Shown piece after piece: positions 19,270-28,317 of a stretch of DNA of 60,344 bases. Numbering within the stretch: position 1 is the stretch's first letter; each line of letters begins with the position of its first letter. The stretch is from Bacteroidota bacterium (GTDB taxonomy: Bacteria > Bacteroidota > Bacteroidia > Cytophagales > Cyclobacteriaceae). The translations under genes were made by a program, and so were the position numbers. The notes below the pieces were generated by a model. The model ran no database searches and was not told the DNA's origin. It saw only the letters and a program-made list of their open reading frames with translations. The stretch spans positions 1 through 60,344 of the forward strand of contig JAJRQT010000059.1 in NCBI GenBank assembly GCA_024280115.1, written 5' to 3'.

Positions 19270-20385
19270 TTAAACCCTCAGGAATATTTTCTTTTTATAT
19301 AAATAGTATAGCAGCAACCACTCAAGGGTAATTACTCCAATCACAATGACGACTTTACCGAAATCTCCTATTGGATTGGCAAGCCAGCCGAGGAGAAACT
19401 CAGAAGCGTGCCAAAAATCAATTATCCTGACACCCAGGTATATTGTTATTGAATTCAGTCCGATTACCTGAAAAAAGAATATCCAGCCTCTCCATTTTTT
19501 CACATCAATAATGTAATAGAAAGTAGCGATCAGGAGGAAGCTGATACCAGCCGTAAGAATGTTAAATGGAACAGTCCAGATATTTTTAATTATCGGATAT
19601 ACCGGTGAAAGTATAAGTGCCAATAATACCAGAATCATACCGGAAGTCAGCAGCATTATTGTCTTCTTACTCTGAGCGAATTCTTTATTTCGTAGAATAA
19701 ACCCTGCAAAAGACCCCATCAGTGTAACGGAAGTTGCAGAGACTATACACAAAACGCCTTCGGGATCGTAGGTACCATATATCAATTTTCCTGGTAGAAA
19801 ATGCTGGTCTATCCAGGCATTAATACTACCCTCGGGTGTAAAAACACCGGCGCCAAAACCCGGCACGGGAATGAGAAATTGAAACATTGCGATGCCTCCC
19901 AGAATTCCTATCAACCAGAATATTCTTGCTTTAAGCGTATGCGTGTTGATGACAATAAGCGCAGCAAAAAAGTAAGCTATTCCTATTTGTGACAATACAC
20001 TTGGGTAGCGCATGTTGGAAAAACCATCTCTTAATGCTCCGTTATAAATAAATCCAAATAACACCAGCAGTACCATCCTTTTAAAAACTTTCCTGATCAG
20101 CACTGATTTTTCCGTACCTTTTTCCAGTCTGCTGGTCAGCGCGAAGGGAATTGCAACTCCTGAGATAAACATAAAAAGAGGAAAGATCAAATCTTCGAAA
20201 TGGAAACCTTCCCAGGGGACATGATGCATTTGATGCGCGAGCACTTCTACCCAGCCCCATCCTGTTGCTTTTGAAAGAGCGCCTATTAAAGCTCCTCCAC
20301 CAATAATCCAAAACATATCAAATCCCCTCAGGGTATCCAGAGAATACAACCTATCCTTTGATTTGGATTTTAAATCTGTTGTCAT
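19270..20385 (-). CDS. DUF5009 family multi-pass acyltransferase-like protein
   Basis: A 371-residue integral membrane protein with about ten transmembrane helices. It belongs to the DUF5009 group related to heparan-alpha-glucosaminide N-acetyltransferase (NagX-like). The family signature is visible at the start: RLYSLDTLRGFDMFWIIGGG, then HVPWEGFHFEDLIFPLFMFISG. Members are thought to acetylate sugars across the membrane, and in Bacteroidota they are commonly found in glycan loci. The ATG at 20385 puts the LDTLRG motif near the N-terminus as usual; an upstream frame extension is possible but adds no recognisable sequence. Confidence 0.9.
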   Translation of the reverse strand: MTTDLKSKSKDRLYSLDTLRGFDMFWIIGGGALIGALSKATGWGWVEVLAHQMHHVPWEGFHFEDLIFPLFMFISGVAIPFALTSRLEKGTEKSVLIRKVFKRMVLLVLFGFIYNGALRDGFSNMRYPSVLSQIGIAYFFAALIVINTHTLKARIFWLIGILGGIAMFQFLIPVPGFGAGVFTPEGSINAWIDQHFLPGKLIYGTYDPEGVLCIVSATSVTLMGSFAGFILRNKEFAQSKKTIMLLTSGMILVLLALILSPVYPIIKNIWTVPFNILTAGISFLLIATFYYIIDVKKWRGWIFFFQVIGLNSITIYLGVRIIDFWHASEFLLGWLANPIGDFGKVVIVIGVITLEWLLLYYLYKKKIFLRV

Positions 20386-21028
20386 ATTTGTTGTTTTAAA
20401 TGACTTAAAAAATAAAGGCAAAATTTATATGTTTTTTTCATAACAATCTCCCTTTTCAACACTTATTATACTCAGGATGCTACTAATCTGACTATCCGTA
20501 TTGTATATCTCTAAAACCACATTCCATTCATAGAAATTAATTTAAACAAATGATCCGGGGAAAATATACTATTCCCTCTTTATGATACCCAACGACAACA
20601 AATTTACACAGTGTAACTCGTGGCTAAAAATGATGGTGTTTAAAGGTTGTACTTGTCGAAAGATCGGGAAGTGAATTGACTCATTGTATTCTCAATTAGA
20701 CGAAAATTGAATGGTTAATGCCTTAAAATGATTTTCTTACCATTAATTTAAAAATAATGAATAACTTAAAAGTTGCAATACATTGAAGAAATTGTTAAAA
20801 TGAACCCCGATAATCATCAGAAAAATAGCCGGACGGAAATATCGTAAAATCGCAATTGAAATATGATATAATACCAATTAAACATAGATCGTCATGACGC
20901 TTCAGAATACATTATTAAACATTATCATTGATCCTACCTATTATTCAAAATGCTTTTCAGAGGCCTATAAAGTCTTAGCTTTAGATTGTACAAAACAAAA
21001 TTTAGTTAATTCTTAATTTTTATAAAAT
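20386..21028. other. Non-coding gap between divergent DUF5009 and AraC-type genes
   Basis: About 640 AT-rich bases. I see no coding-like frame, no clear promoter and no strong hairpin. It presumably carries both divergent promoters. Confidence 0.5.
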
Positions 21029-22102
21029 ATGCCCTTATACATGGATATTCATAAGATAGATTCAGATGATTTTTCTGTCGAAGAAGTTGCTAAAGCACAT
21101 TGGAAAGATGTGTCCATACAAGCGCGATTTGGTGTTATCCAGAAAAAATATTGGGTGAATGTTGAGAATAAAACTATTTTTTGCTTAATGGAAGGCCCTA
21201 GTAAAGAAGCTTGTAATAATGTACACAAAGAGTCTCACGGTGGAACGGCCTGTAATATCATCGAAGTTTCTGATGATGAATTTAACCTTTTTTTAGGTGT
21301 TGGAAATAAAAATGAAAATGATTTAGCACAAACACCTTCTGGCGAAACAGATCTTGGTTTTAGAACCCTTTTAATGATTTGCACCAACGATTTTACCGGT
21401 AAATATAAACACTATACCAATCAAATACGTCGATTTATACAACATCGAAATGGCACCATCATATTACAACCTGATGACGCTATTATGGTCTCTTTCATTT
21501 ATTCCACAGAAGCTTTAGCTTGTGCCGTTTCCATTTCTGATTTACTAAAATCTATTCCGGATAATTACGAATATAAATTAGCGTTGGTTACAGGAAAACC
21601 AGTAGATGAAGATAGCATGAATCTATTTGAAGATGCAAAGAAAAGGGTTCAACTTTTGACAAATGTTGGTTTAAAAAATACGATTTATATTGATGATTCT
21701 ACAAAATCATTGTTAGATAAAGAGCCGGCTTCAACAAGTATGAATCTAAAAGATTTTAAAATTATTACAGGCGGAGACTTTACATTTCTTGATAAATTAT
21801 TTGACATTCTTAATAGTGAATTGCACGAATCAGATTTTAAAAGTGACGAATTATATCAATCATTAGGTTTTAGCAAATCACAAGCTTACAGAAAGATAAA
21901 GTCCTTAACAGGAATGGCTCCGAATACACTTATCCAGGAATTACGATTGCAACAATCGCTCAGGGAAATAAAGAAAAATAACCAAACGGTAGCAGAAATC
22001 GCTTATGATTTAGGGTTTAATAGCCCGACGTATTTTACAAGAGTATTTAAAAAACGATTTGGCTTACTCCCTACCACCTTTTTAAATATTTCCACGAATT
22101 AA
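21029..22102 (+). CDS. AraC-type regulator with DUF4242-like and degenerate cyclase-like domains
   Basis: A 357-residue protein in three parts. Residues 1-90 resemble the small DUF4242/nickel-binding ferredoxin-like domain (YWVNVENKTIFCLMEGPSKEA, then HKESHGG). Residues about 105-245 look like a class III nucleotide-cyclase fold (GTIILQPDDAIMVSF, SISDLL, YKLALVTGKPV, NTIYIDDSTKSLL). The usual metal-binding GD motif is not evident there, so it is probably a sensor rather than an enzyme. Residues 255-350 are an AraC helix-turn-helix pair (TVAEIAYDLGFNSPTYFTRVFKK). It lies 148 bases upstream of a flavin oxidase it may control. Confidence 0.8.
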   Translation: MPLYMDIHKIDSDDFSVEEVAKAHWKDVSIQARFGVIQKKYWVNVENKTIFCLMEGPSKEACNNVHKESHGGTACNIIEVSDDEFNLFLGVGNKNENDLAQTPSGETDLGFRTLLMICTNDFTGKYKHYTNQIRRFIQHRNGTIILQPDDAIMVSFIYSTEALACAVSISDLLKSIPDNYEYKLALVTGKPVDEDSMNLFEDAKKRVQLLTNVGLKNTIYIDDSTKSLLDKEPASTSMNLKDFKIITGGDFTFLDKLFDILNSELHESDFKSDELYQSLGFSKSQAYRKIKSLTGMAPNTLIQELRLQQSLREIKKNNQTVAEIAYDLGFNSPTYFTRVFKKRFGLLPTTFLNISTN

Positions 22103-22250
22103 CCACTTGTTCTTATTTTCTAAAAGAATCAATTGTACCATTTTTTGAACTAAAAGTTTCATTGAATCATCTATTTAATTTACAAATTTGGTGTGTAGAA
22201 TCTTTAGAATCAAAAGATTTTATCATTTGTAAACCAATTAATTAACTACC

Positions 22251-23642
22251 ATGAAAAATTTAGTAAAAAATTTGACCCCTTCAGTAATTGAAGAATTTGC
22301 CTTAAATCTAAGAGGGAAATTAGTGATGCCCACAGATGCCAGCTACAATGAAACACGAAAGGTGTATAATGGAATGATCAATAAACATCCGGGGATGTTT
22401 GTAATGTGTGTAGATGTTGCTGATGTCATTGCCTCAGTAAATTTTGGCAGAGAAAATAATTTATTAATCGCCGTAAGAGGAGGCGGTCACAATGGTGGCG
22501 GATTAGGCCTCTGTGATGATGGTATAGTGATTGATTTATCGGGAATTAAATTTATTCGTGTTGATACGTCTAACAACACCGTTCGGGTTGGCGGAGGAAA
22601 CATTTGGGGCGAAGTTGATCATGCAACACATCCTTTTGGGCTTGCAGTCCCTGCGGGAATAATTTCTACTACAGGAGTGGGAGGATTAACACTTGGTGGT
22701 GGAGTCGGCCACCTATCGCGAAAATACGGACTAACAATAGACAATCTGTTAGAAGCAGATATGGTGTTGGCAGATGGTTCGGTTGTAACGGTCAGTGCCG
22801 ATCAAAACAGTGATTTATTTTGGGCCATTCGCGGTGGTGGTGGAAACTTTGGAATCGTAACCTCCTTTAAATTCCAGGCACATCCTGTGAAAAATGTAAT
22901 TGGCGGGCCAACCTTGTGGCCAATCGAAAAAACAGAAGAAATAATGGAATGGTATCACGAGTTCTTAAACAATGCACCCGATGATTTAAATGGCTTTATA
23001 ACAACCATGATTATTCCCGGGCCTCCATTTCCGGAACATTTACATCTCAAACAGTTTTGTGGAATAGTTTGGTGTTATACAGGTGATCCAGATAAATTTC
23101 AAGAAATTTTCAAGCCTGTGAGGGATAAGAATCCGTTATTTGAACATGTAGGTGAAATGCCATATCCATCCATTCAAACCTTATTTGATGGATTAATGCC
23201 TCCCGGAATGCAGTGGTATTGGCGCGCAGACTTCTTCAATGAATTAGGACCTGAGGTTAGAGCTCAGCATTTGGAATTTGGCTCAAATATTCCCACACCA
23301 CTTTCTCAAATGCATTTATATCCCATTAGCGGTGTAGCGAGCAGAGTTGGTGCTGAAGACACACCCTGGGCCTATCGTGATGCGAAATATGCCGGTGTAA
23401 TTGTTGGAGTTTCCCCGTCACCTAATGATGTAGATAAGATCACCAACTGGTGTAAAGGGTATTGGGAAGCATTGCATCCATATTCATCAGGAGGAGCATA
23501 TTCCAACTTTATGATGGTTGAAGGTCAGGAACGTGTACAAGCGAGCTATAAACACAATTACAATCGCCTGGCGGAAATCAAAAGAAAATATGATAAAAAC
23601 AATTTATTTAGCGTGAATCAGAATATCAAACCTGCTAATTAA
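22251..23642 (+). CDS. FAD-linked oxidase, berberine-bridge-enzyme type
   Basis: A 463-residue oxidoreductase with a PCMH-type FAD-binding domain and a C-terminal BBE segment (KRKYDKNNLFSVNQNIKP). His80 in RGGGHNGGG is the expected covalent attachment site for FAD. The second covalent cysteine of bicovalent members is absent: the loop reads GIISTTGVGGL. GGGGNFGIVTSFKF binds the cofactor. Such enzymes oxidise sugars, alcohols or secondary metabolites using oxygen; the substrate is unknown. There is no signal peptide, so it acts in the cytoplasm. The gene follows the AraC-type regulator and ends at a strong terminator. Confidence 0.92.
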   Translation: MKNLVKNLTPSVIEEFALNLRGKLVMPTDASYNETRKVYNGMINKHPGMFVMCVDVADVIASVNFGRENNLLIAVRGGGHNGGGLGLCDDGIVIDLSGIKFIRVDTSNNTVRVGGGNIWGEVDHATHPFGLAVPAGIISTTGVGGLTLGGGVGHLSRKYGLTIDNLLEADMVLADGSVVTVSADQNSDLFWAIRGGGGNFGIVTSFKFQAHPVKNVIGGPTLWPIEKTEEIMEWYHEFLNNAPDDLNGFITTMIIPGPPFPEHLHLKQFCGIVWCYTGDPDKFQEIFKPVRDKNPLFEHVGEMPYPSIQTLFDGLMPPGMQWYWRADFFNELGPEVRAQHLEFGSNIPTPLSQMHLYPISGVASRVGAEDTPWAYRDAKYAGVIVGVSPSPNDVDKITNWCKGYWEALHPYSSGGAYSNFMMVEGQERVQASYKHNYNRLAEIKRKYDKNNLFSVNQNIKPAN

Positions 23643-23705
23643 TTTCCAGAATTAACTACTGGACGAGGGTTACAAACACGTTCATCACCCCTTTGAATAA
23701 GCAAT

Positions 23706-23739
23706 CGCAACTGACGATGTACAGTTGCGATCGTTTTTT
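23706..23739 (+). terminator. Rho-independent terminator after the flavin oxidase
   Basis: Stem CGCAACTG (23706-23713) pairs perfectly with CAGTTGCG (23722-23729) and is followed by ATCG and six T. It lies about 65 bases past the stop codon. Confidence 0.85.
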
Positions 23740-24084
23740 AATATTTACCACGTCATAAATTGTTCCAACTAAATGGGCCTGCAATAGGTTATCTTTGAAG
23801 CTTGAGTTTTTTCTTAAATTACCCGGACGATTTTCTTCAAAATTAATTAATTGTGTAATTCCGGATCCTTGTCAATATTTTTTGATTTTAGGATAGCCAC
23901 TTTCGCCAATGAATTTCGGCGTTTATATTTTTAGTAAAACATCCACAGGAGATTTGATTGATTTTGAGGTTAGTGGGAATAGGGAAGTGAATGGTTTTTA
24001 CGGGAGAAAATCAATCCCTCCATTTGCATCAACATAGATATAAAAATAGTTTTCTCACACTTTTCAGAATGCAAAATTATTTTA

Positions 24085-24120
24085 TACATTTGCGCTTAGT
24101 ACAGTATAGCACAGTAATGT
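24085..24120 (+). promoter_or_regulatory. Promoter -7 box and direct repeats upstream of the GntR gene
   Basis: TACATTTG (24085-24092) matches the Bacteroidota -7 consensus, though no good -33 TTG is seen. Just downstream, ACAGTA occurs twice exactly 10 bases apart (24101 and 24111). That position and helical spacing fit an operator for the GntR regulator encoded 15 bases further on. Confidence 0.5.
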
Positions 24121-24135
24121 GACACATCTTTTCTC

Positions 24136-25140
24136 ATGACCATCTTAATAGAGCAATTATCAGAAACTCCAAAGTATATTCAAATCTCTGATTTGATTAT
24201 CGAATCTATCAAATCCGGGGAGATTAAAAAAGGCTCTAAACTCCCGTCGATCAACGAAATATGCATCGAAAATAAGGTCGCCAGGGAAACGGTTGTTAAG
24301 GCATTTAATCAGCTAAAAGAAAAAGGATTAGTAGCCTCAGTCCATGGAAAGGGATATTATGTCGCATCCACTGATACGGGGATCTCAAACAAGGTTTTTC
24401 TTCTATTCGATACATTCTCTTCATATAAGGAGACATTATTTCATGCGATAAAAAGCGCTTTTGGAAACGAAACTATCCTGGATATCTATTTTCATCATTT
24501 CAACTATGAAGTGTTCAAAAATATCATCGCCACCCATATTGGGAATTATACCTCATATATAATATTGCCATTCGATCATAAGCGAATATCTGCGGCATTG
24601 GCAGCTATTCCCAAAGAGAAGCTATATTTACTGGACAGAATGCCGGCATATCTCAATTCGAATTTTTGTGGAATATTCCAGGATTTTGAAAATGATGTCA
24701 AGGAAATACTTTCTTCAATTGATGAGCAAATCAGAAAGTACAAATCATTGAATTTAATTTTTAGAAATACAATTACAGATCCTCCGAAAGAGCTGGAAAA
24801 TGGATTTAGAACCTATTGTACTAAGTATAAAATTTCGCATAGGGTGAGCTATGATAAAATATCAACAAATGTCCAAAAGGGAGATGCTTTCATCGTCATT
24901 GATGATGAAGACCTTGTACAATTGGTAGAGGCAGCAAAATTATTCAGTTATGAAATAGGGAAAGATATTGGGATTATTTCATACAATGATACGCCGTTAA
25001 AAAAAGTGGTAGGCAATGGAATATCAGTGATATCTACAGATTTCAAACTAATGGGGGAAGGTATTGTAGAAATGATAAATGAAAACAATCATTCAGCTAA
25101 AAGAAATAAAACAACATTTGTAAATAGAGGATCTTTTTAA
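24136..25140 (+). CDS. GntR-family regulator with LacI-like sensor domain
   Basis: A 334-residue regulator. Residues 1-78 are a GntR winged helix (YIQISDLIIESIKSGEIKKG, then SKLPSINEICIENKVARETVVKAFNQLKEKGL). The rest resembles a periplasmic-binding-protein-like sensor (VFLLFDTFSSYKETL, YIILPFDHKRISAAL, GIISYNDTPLKKVVGNGISV), as in AraR-type regulators. It is the first gene of the probable corrinoid methyltransfer operon; the next gene starts 18 bases after its stop. It most likely senses a sugar-like ligand and controls that operon and itself. Confidence 0.9.
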   Translation: MTILIEQLSETPKYIQISDLIIESIKSGEIKKGSKLPSINEICIENKVARETVVKAFNQLKEKGLVASVHGKGYYVASTDTGISNKVFLLFDTFSSYKETLFHAIKSAFGNETILDIYFHHFNYEVFKNIIATHIGNYTSYIILPFDHKRISAALAAIPKEKLYLLDRMPAYLNSNFCGIFQDFENDVKEILSSIDEQIRKYKSLNLIFRNTITDPPKELENGFRTYCTKYKISHRVSYDKISTNVQKGDAFIVIDDEDLVQLVEAAKLFSYEIGKDIGIISYNDTPLKKVVGNGISVISTDFKLMGEGIVEMINENNHSAKRNKTTFVNRGSF

Positions 25141-25158
25141 ATCAAAACTTTTTGAACG

Positions 25159-26412
25159 ATGAATTCTAAAGAACGCATATTGACAACTTTAAATCACCAA
25201 CAGCCCGATAAAATTGCGGTTGACTTTGGGGGCACACCTGTTACGGGCATTCATGTGCTTGCCATTGAAAATATCAGAAAACATTATGGTCTGGAACAAA
25301 AACCAATTCGGGTAATCGAGCCATACCAGATGCTCGGTGAAATCGATGATGAGCTCATGGAGATCCTGGGCGTGGATGTTATCGGCCTTAGCCCGGGCAA
25401 TAACATGTTCGGTATAAAAAATTACGGAGAATTGAAGGAATTTAAAACTTTTTGGGGACAGACAGTGCTGATGCCCAAGGACTTTAATACCACAATTGAT
25501 GAGAATGGTGATCTACTCATATATCCCGAAGGTGATACTTCTGTTGGTCCAAGCGGTAAAATGCCCAAATCGAGCTATTTCTTTGATGCGGTCATCAGGC
25601 AGGAACCAATCTTAGAATCTATGCTTGATCCGGAAGATAATCTCGAAGAATTTGACCCTATTTCCGAAGAAGATCTTGCATATTGGAAAGCTGAAGTTGA
25701 TAATGTAAAAGACAGTAGTAAGGCGATCATTGCAAATATGGGAGGAACCGCATTTGGAGATATTGCGCTGGTCCCCGGACTAAACCTGAAAAAACCCAAA
25801 GGTATCAGGGATGTAGCAGAGTGGTATATGTCAGTCATCATGCGACCGGATTATATACATGAGATATTTGAAAAGCAAAGTGAAATTGCATTGGGTAATT
25901 TGCAAAAATTCTATGAAGTTGTAGGAAATAACATCCATGCCATCTTTATGTGCGGAACCGATTTCGGAACCCAGGATTCACAATTCTGCGGACTTGACAC
26001 GCTGGAGGAAATGTACCTCCCCTACTACAAAAAGCTGAATGACTGGATTCATAACCATACTGAATGGAAGACTTTCAAACATTCTTGTGGTGCTGTAGAG
26101 CCATTTATCAATTCATTTATTGACGCGGGTTTTGATATATTAAATCCAGTTCAGATCAATGCAAAAGGCATGGAACCTCAGCATTTGAAAGATGCCTACG
26201 GAGATAGAATCACATTTTGGGGCGGCGGTGTCGATACACAAAAAGTGCTGTCATTTGGAACACCCGAAGATGTAAAAAAGCAGGTTCAGACCCAATGTGA
26301 AATTCTTTCAAAAAACGGGGGATTCGTATTCAATACTGTACACAACACCCAGGCGACTGTTCCAATAGAAAATATTGTGGCCATGCTGGATACGCTGAAG
26401 AATTTTAACTAA
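25159..26412 (+). CDS. Uroporphyrinogen-decarboxylase-like protein, probable methyltransferase 1
   Basis: A 417-residue TIM-barrel protein of the URO-D superfamily that includes MtaA, MtbA and CmuA methyltransferases rather than a haem enzyme. It lacks a haem-gene context and carries HSCGAVEPFI, the H-x-C half of a zinc site. The third ligand position is replaced: the end reads FNTVHNTQATVPIENI, with no Cys. Proteins of this subtype occur in sugar- or osmolyte-degrading cassettes and are presumed to move a methyl group from a substrate to a corrinoid. That activity is inferred. It starts 18 bases after the GntR gene. Confidence 0.85.
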   Translation: MNSKERILTTLNHQQPDKIAVDFGGTPVTGIHVLAIENIRKHYGLEQKPIRVIEPYQMLGEIDDELMEILGVDVIGLSPGNNMFGIKNYGELKEFKTFWGQTVLMPKDFNTTIDENGDLLIYPEGDTSVGPSGKMPKSSYFFDAVIRQEPILESMLDPEDNLEEFDPISEEDLAYWKAEVDNVKDSSKAIIANMGGTAFGDIALVPGLNLKKPKGIRDVAEWYMSVIMRPDYIHEIFEKQSEIALGNLQKFYEVVGNNIHAIFMCGTDFGTQDSQFCGLDTLEEMYLPYYKKLNDWIHNHTEWKTFKHSCGAVEPFINSFIDAGFDILNPVQINAKGMEPQHLKDAYGDRITFWGGGVDTQKVLSFGTPEDVKKQVQTQCEILSKNGGFVFNTVHNTQATVPIENIVAMLDTLKNFN

Positions 26413-26427
26413 ATCTTAAATTAAGTG

Positions 26428-27312
26428 ATGATGGTTTCAGAAAACGCTTTTGTCAGAAACAAACGATTAAGCAAGCAAAATAAAGTTTACTACAAGGAAA
26501 GTGGTTTTCTCATTGCCGAAAAACTATTATCTGAACAGGAAATTGCTGAAATCAAGAATGAATCTATTGAGATATTTCGTGGAAAAAGAGGAGATATTGA
26601 AGGAATTATAAAATCTGACGACAGCGCTTCCGATTTTGAAATCCTGAAAAATTACATAGCAATTCATTTTCCACATAAGATTTCCCCGGTGATTCTCGAA
26701 TATGTAAAACATCCATTGATCTCGAATATTTTAACAAAAATTATTGGCCCGAATGTCAAAAGCATGCAAAGTATGCTGTTTGTGAAAGGCCCCGGAAAAC
26801 CGGGACAATCATGGCATCAGGACGAATATTATATTCCTACCAGGGACAGATCGCTCACTGGAGTATGGATCGCAGTTGATGATGCTGAAATAGAAAACGG
26901 GTGTCTTTGGGTGATTCCTGACTCTCATAAAAATATGCCCATCAAGCACAGAATACCCTATAATGGTGATCAATATGGTGATGTTGATCTGTGCGAGCTC
27001 AATCCATTTTCTGAAAATGACGCAATACCCGTTGAGGTAAAAAAAGGTGATGTCGTATTCTTCAATGGCTATCTTTTTCATTCATCACTTAGAAACAAAA
27101 CAAGCGACAGGTTTAGGACTGCACTCGTTTCGCACTACATGAGCGCGGAGTCAATGTTACCATGGAATTGGGACAGCAGGCTGGAATTAAAAGAGGATAT
27201 GAGGGATATCCTCATGATTGCAGGAAAAGACCCTTACGAGCATAAAGGGATCAGCAATCTGACATATCCATATTTGCGGCAGGAAAAAGTTATCATTATA
27301 AAAGAATCATAA
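26428..27312 (+). CDS. Phytanoyl-CoA dioxygenase (PhyH) family oxygenase
   Basis: A 294-residue Fe(II)/2-oxoglutarate-dependent oxygenase. The iron triad is visible as His130 and Asp132 (SWHQDEYY) and His218 (NGYLFHSSLRN), and the 2-oxoglutarate-binding arginine follows in DRFRTALVSHYM. Such enzymes hydroxylate small metabolites and can remove N- or O-methyl groups through hemiacetal formation. It lies 15 bases after the first decarboxylase-like gene, so it is part of the cassette and may act on the same substrate. ATG at 26428 is preferred over the overlapping GTG at 26425. Confidence 0.9.
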   Translation: MMVSENAFVRNKRLSKQNKVYYKESGFLIAEKLLSEQEIAEIKNESIEIFRGKRGDIEGIIKSDDSASDFEILKNYIAIHFPHKISPVILEYVKHPLISNILTKIIGPNVKSMQSMLFVKGPGKPGQSWHQDEYYIPTRDRSLTGVWIAVDDAEIENGCLWVIPDSHKNMPIKHRIPYNGDQYGDVDLCELNPFSENDAIPVEVKKGDVVFFNGYLFHSSLRNKTSDRFRTALVSHYMSAESMLPWNWDSRLELKEDMRDILMIAGKDPYEHKGISNLTYPYLRQEKVIIIKES

Positions 27313-27330
27313 ATGAAACCGACATGTCTT

Positions 27331-27346
27331 CCTGTCTGCCGACAGG
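27331..27346. repeat. Small CCTGTC hairpin
   Basis: CCTGTC-TGCC-GACAGG forms a short perfect hairpin in the 109-base gap between the PhyH and isomerase genes. Short palindromes of this wording are common intergenic repeats in Bacteroidota. Confidence 0.45.
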
Positions 27347-27421
27347 GCCGGAGCAATTTAATGGCACTCAAGGGCAGGATTATTTGCCTCAGTAAATAGC
27401 AAACTTTAATAAAATAAACAG

Positions 27422-28246
27422 ATGAAAATAAAATTTTTCTGTCCCTATTGGGGCTCCGAAAATCTGTCGATAGACAGATTTTGCGAAAATGTAAAAAATG
27501 AAGGTTTTGATGGAATTGAAATGGGATTGCCATCGGACAAAAACAAAAAGAATGAGATTATTAAAACATTCGAAAAATTCAATTTAGAATTCATCGCTCA
27601 ACATTGGGAAACACTGGATCCCGATTTCAATAATCACAGAAAAATATTGGCTCATCATTTGGAAAACATGGCTGACTCCCCTGCCCTATTCATCAATTCC
27701 CAGACAGGTAAGGATTATTTTACTTTTGATCAAAATATGTCTTTAATAGATATTGCCGACAAGGTTTCCTCAAAAACCAAAATGAAAATATTGCATGAAA
27801 CCCATAGGGGAAAATTTAGCTTTGCAGCACACATTACCAGACAATTCCTGGAAAAACTCCCGAATCTGAGAATCACGCTCGATATATCGCATTGGTGCAA
27901 TGTCTCGGAAACATTCCTTGAAGACCAACAAGATGCCGTTGACCTGGCGCTCCGGCGAACAGATCATATTCACTCCCGTGTTGGTTATCCACAAGGGGCG
28001 CAGATCCCGGATCCACGAGCGCCTGAATGGCAGGAGGCCCTTGAAATTCATGCCAGCTGGTGGGACAGGGTAGTTGAGCTAAAGAAGAATAATGGAGCAA
28101 ATGAATTTACTATAACAACTGAATTTGGCCCGCCACCATATTTAGTATTGATGCCATTTACGCGTCAGCCATTAGCCAGCCAATGGGAAATTAATGTGCA
28201 TATGATGAATTTGCTGAAAGCCCACTATGATAAAATGATAGAATGA
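27422..28246 (+). CDS. Sugar phosphate isomerase/epimerase (xylose-isomerase-like TIM barrel)
   Basis: A 274-residue AP endonuclease 2/xylose-isomerase-like protein. Expected metal ligands are visible: Glu in KILHETHRG, Asp in LDISHW, His in DHIHSRVG and Glu in TTEFGPPPY. Relatives isomerise or epimerise ketoses, inositols or hydroxypyruvate-type compounds. Its place among methyltransferase genes and a dioxygenase suggests it handles the carbon skeleton left after demethylation, which implies a sugar-like or polyol substrate. The reaction itself cannot be assigned. Confidence 0.88.
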   Translation: MKIKFFCPYWGSENLSIDRFCENVKNEGFDGIEMGLPSDKNKKNEIIKTFEKFNLEFIAQHWETLDPDFNNHRKILAHHLENMADSPALFINSQTGKDYFTFDQNMSLIDIADKVSSKTKMKILHETHRGKFSFAAHITRQFLEKLPNLRITLDISHWCNVSETFLEDQQDAVDLALRRTDHIHSRVGYPQGAQIPDPRAPEWQEALEIHASWWDRVVELKKNNGANEFTITTEFGPPPYLVLMPFTRQPLASQWEINVHMMNLLKAHYDKMIE

Positions 28247-28317
28247 CCAAATCAAAATAATGTCTGTACGCAGTAAGCAGATCTTTCAACGTATATACCA
28301 GAAGAAACATTTAAATT

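Larger units (their letters stand above)
23643..24135. other. Gap with terminator, GntR promoter and a possible relic frame
   Basis: About 490 bases. It holds the terminator at 23706-23739, the GntR promoter and repeats near 24085-24120, and a 42-codon open frame at 23909-24037. That frame begins MNFGVYIFSKTSTGDLIDFE, looks protein-like, but has no recognisable family; it may be a gene remnant. Confidence 0.4.

Noticed and set aside
25159..26412. Haem biosynthesis uroporphyrinogen decarboxylase (HemE)
   Set aside because: No other haem genes are nearby, two divergent copies occur with a MetH-type partner, and the H-x-C motif fits methyltransferases of the superfamily.
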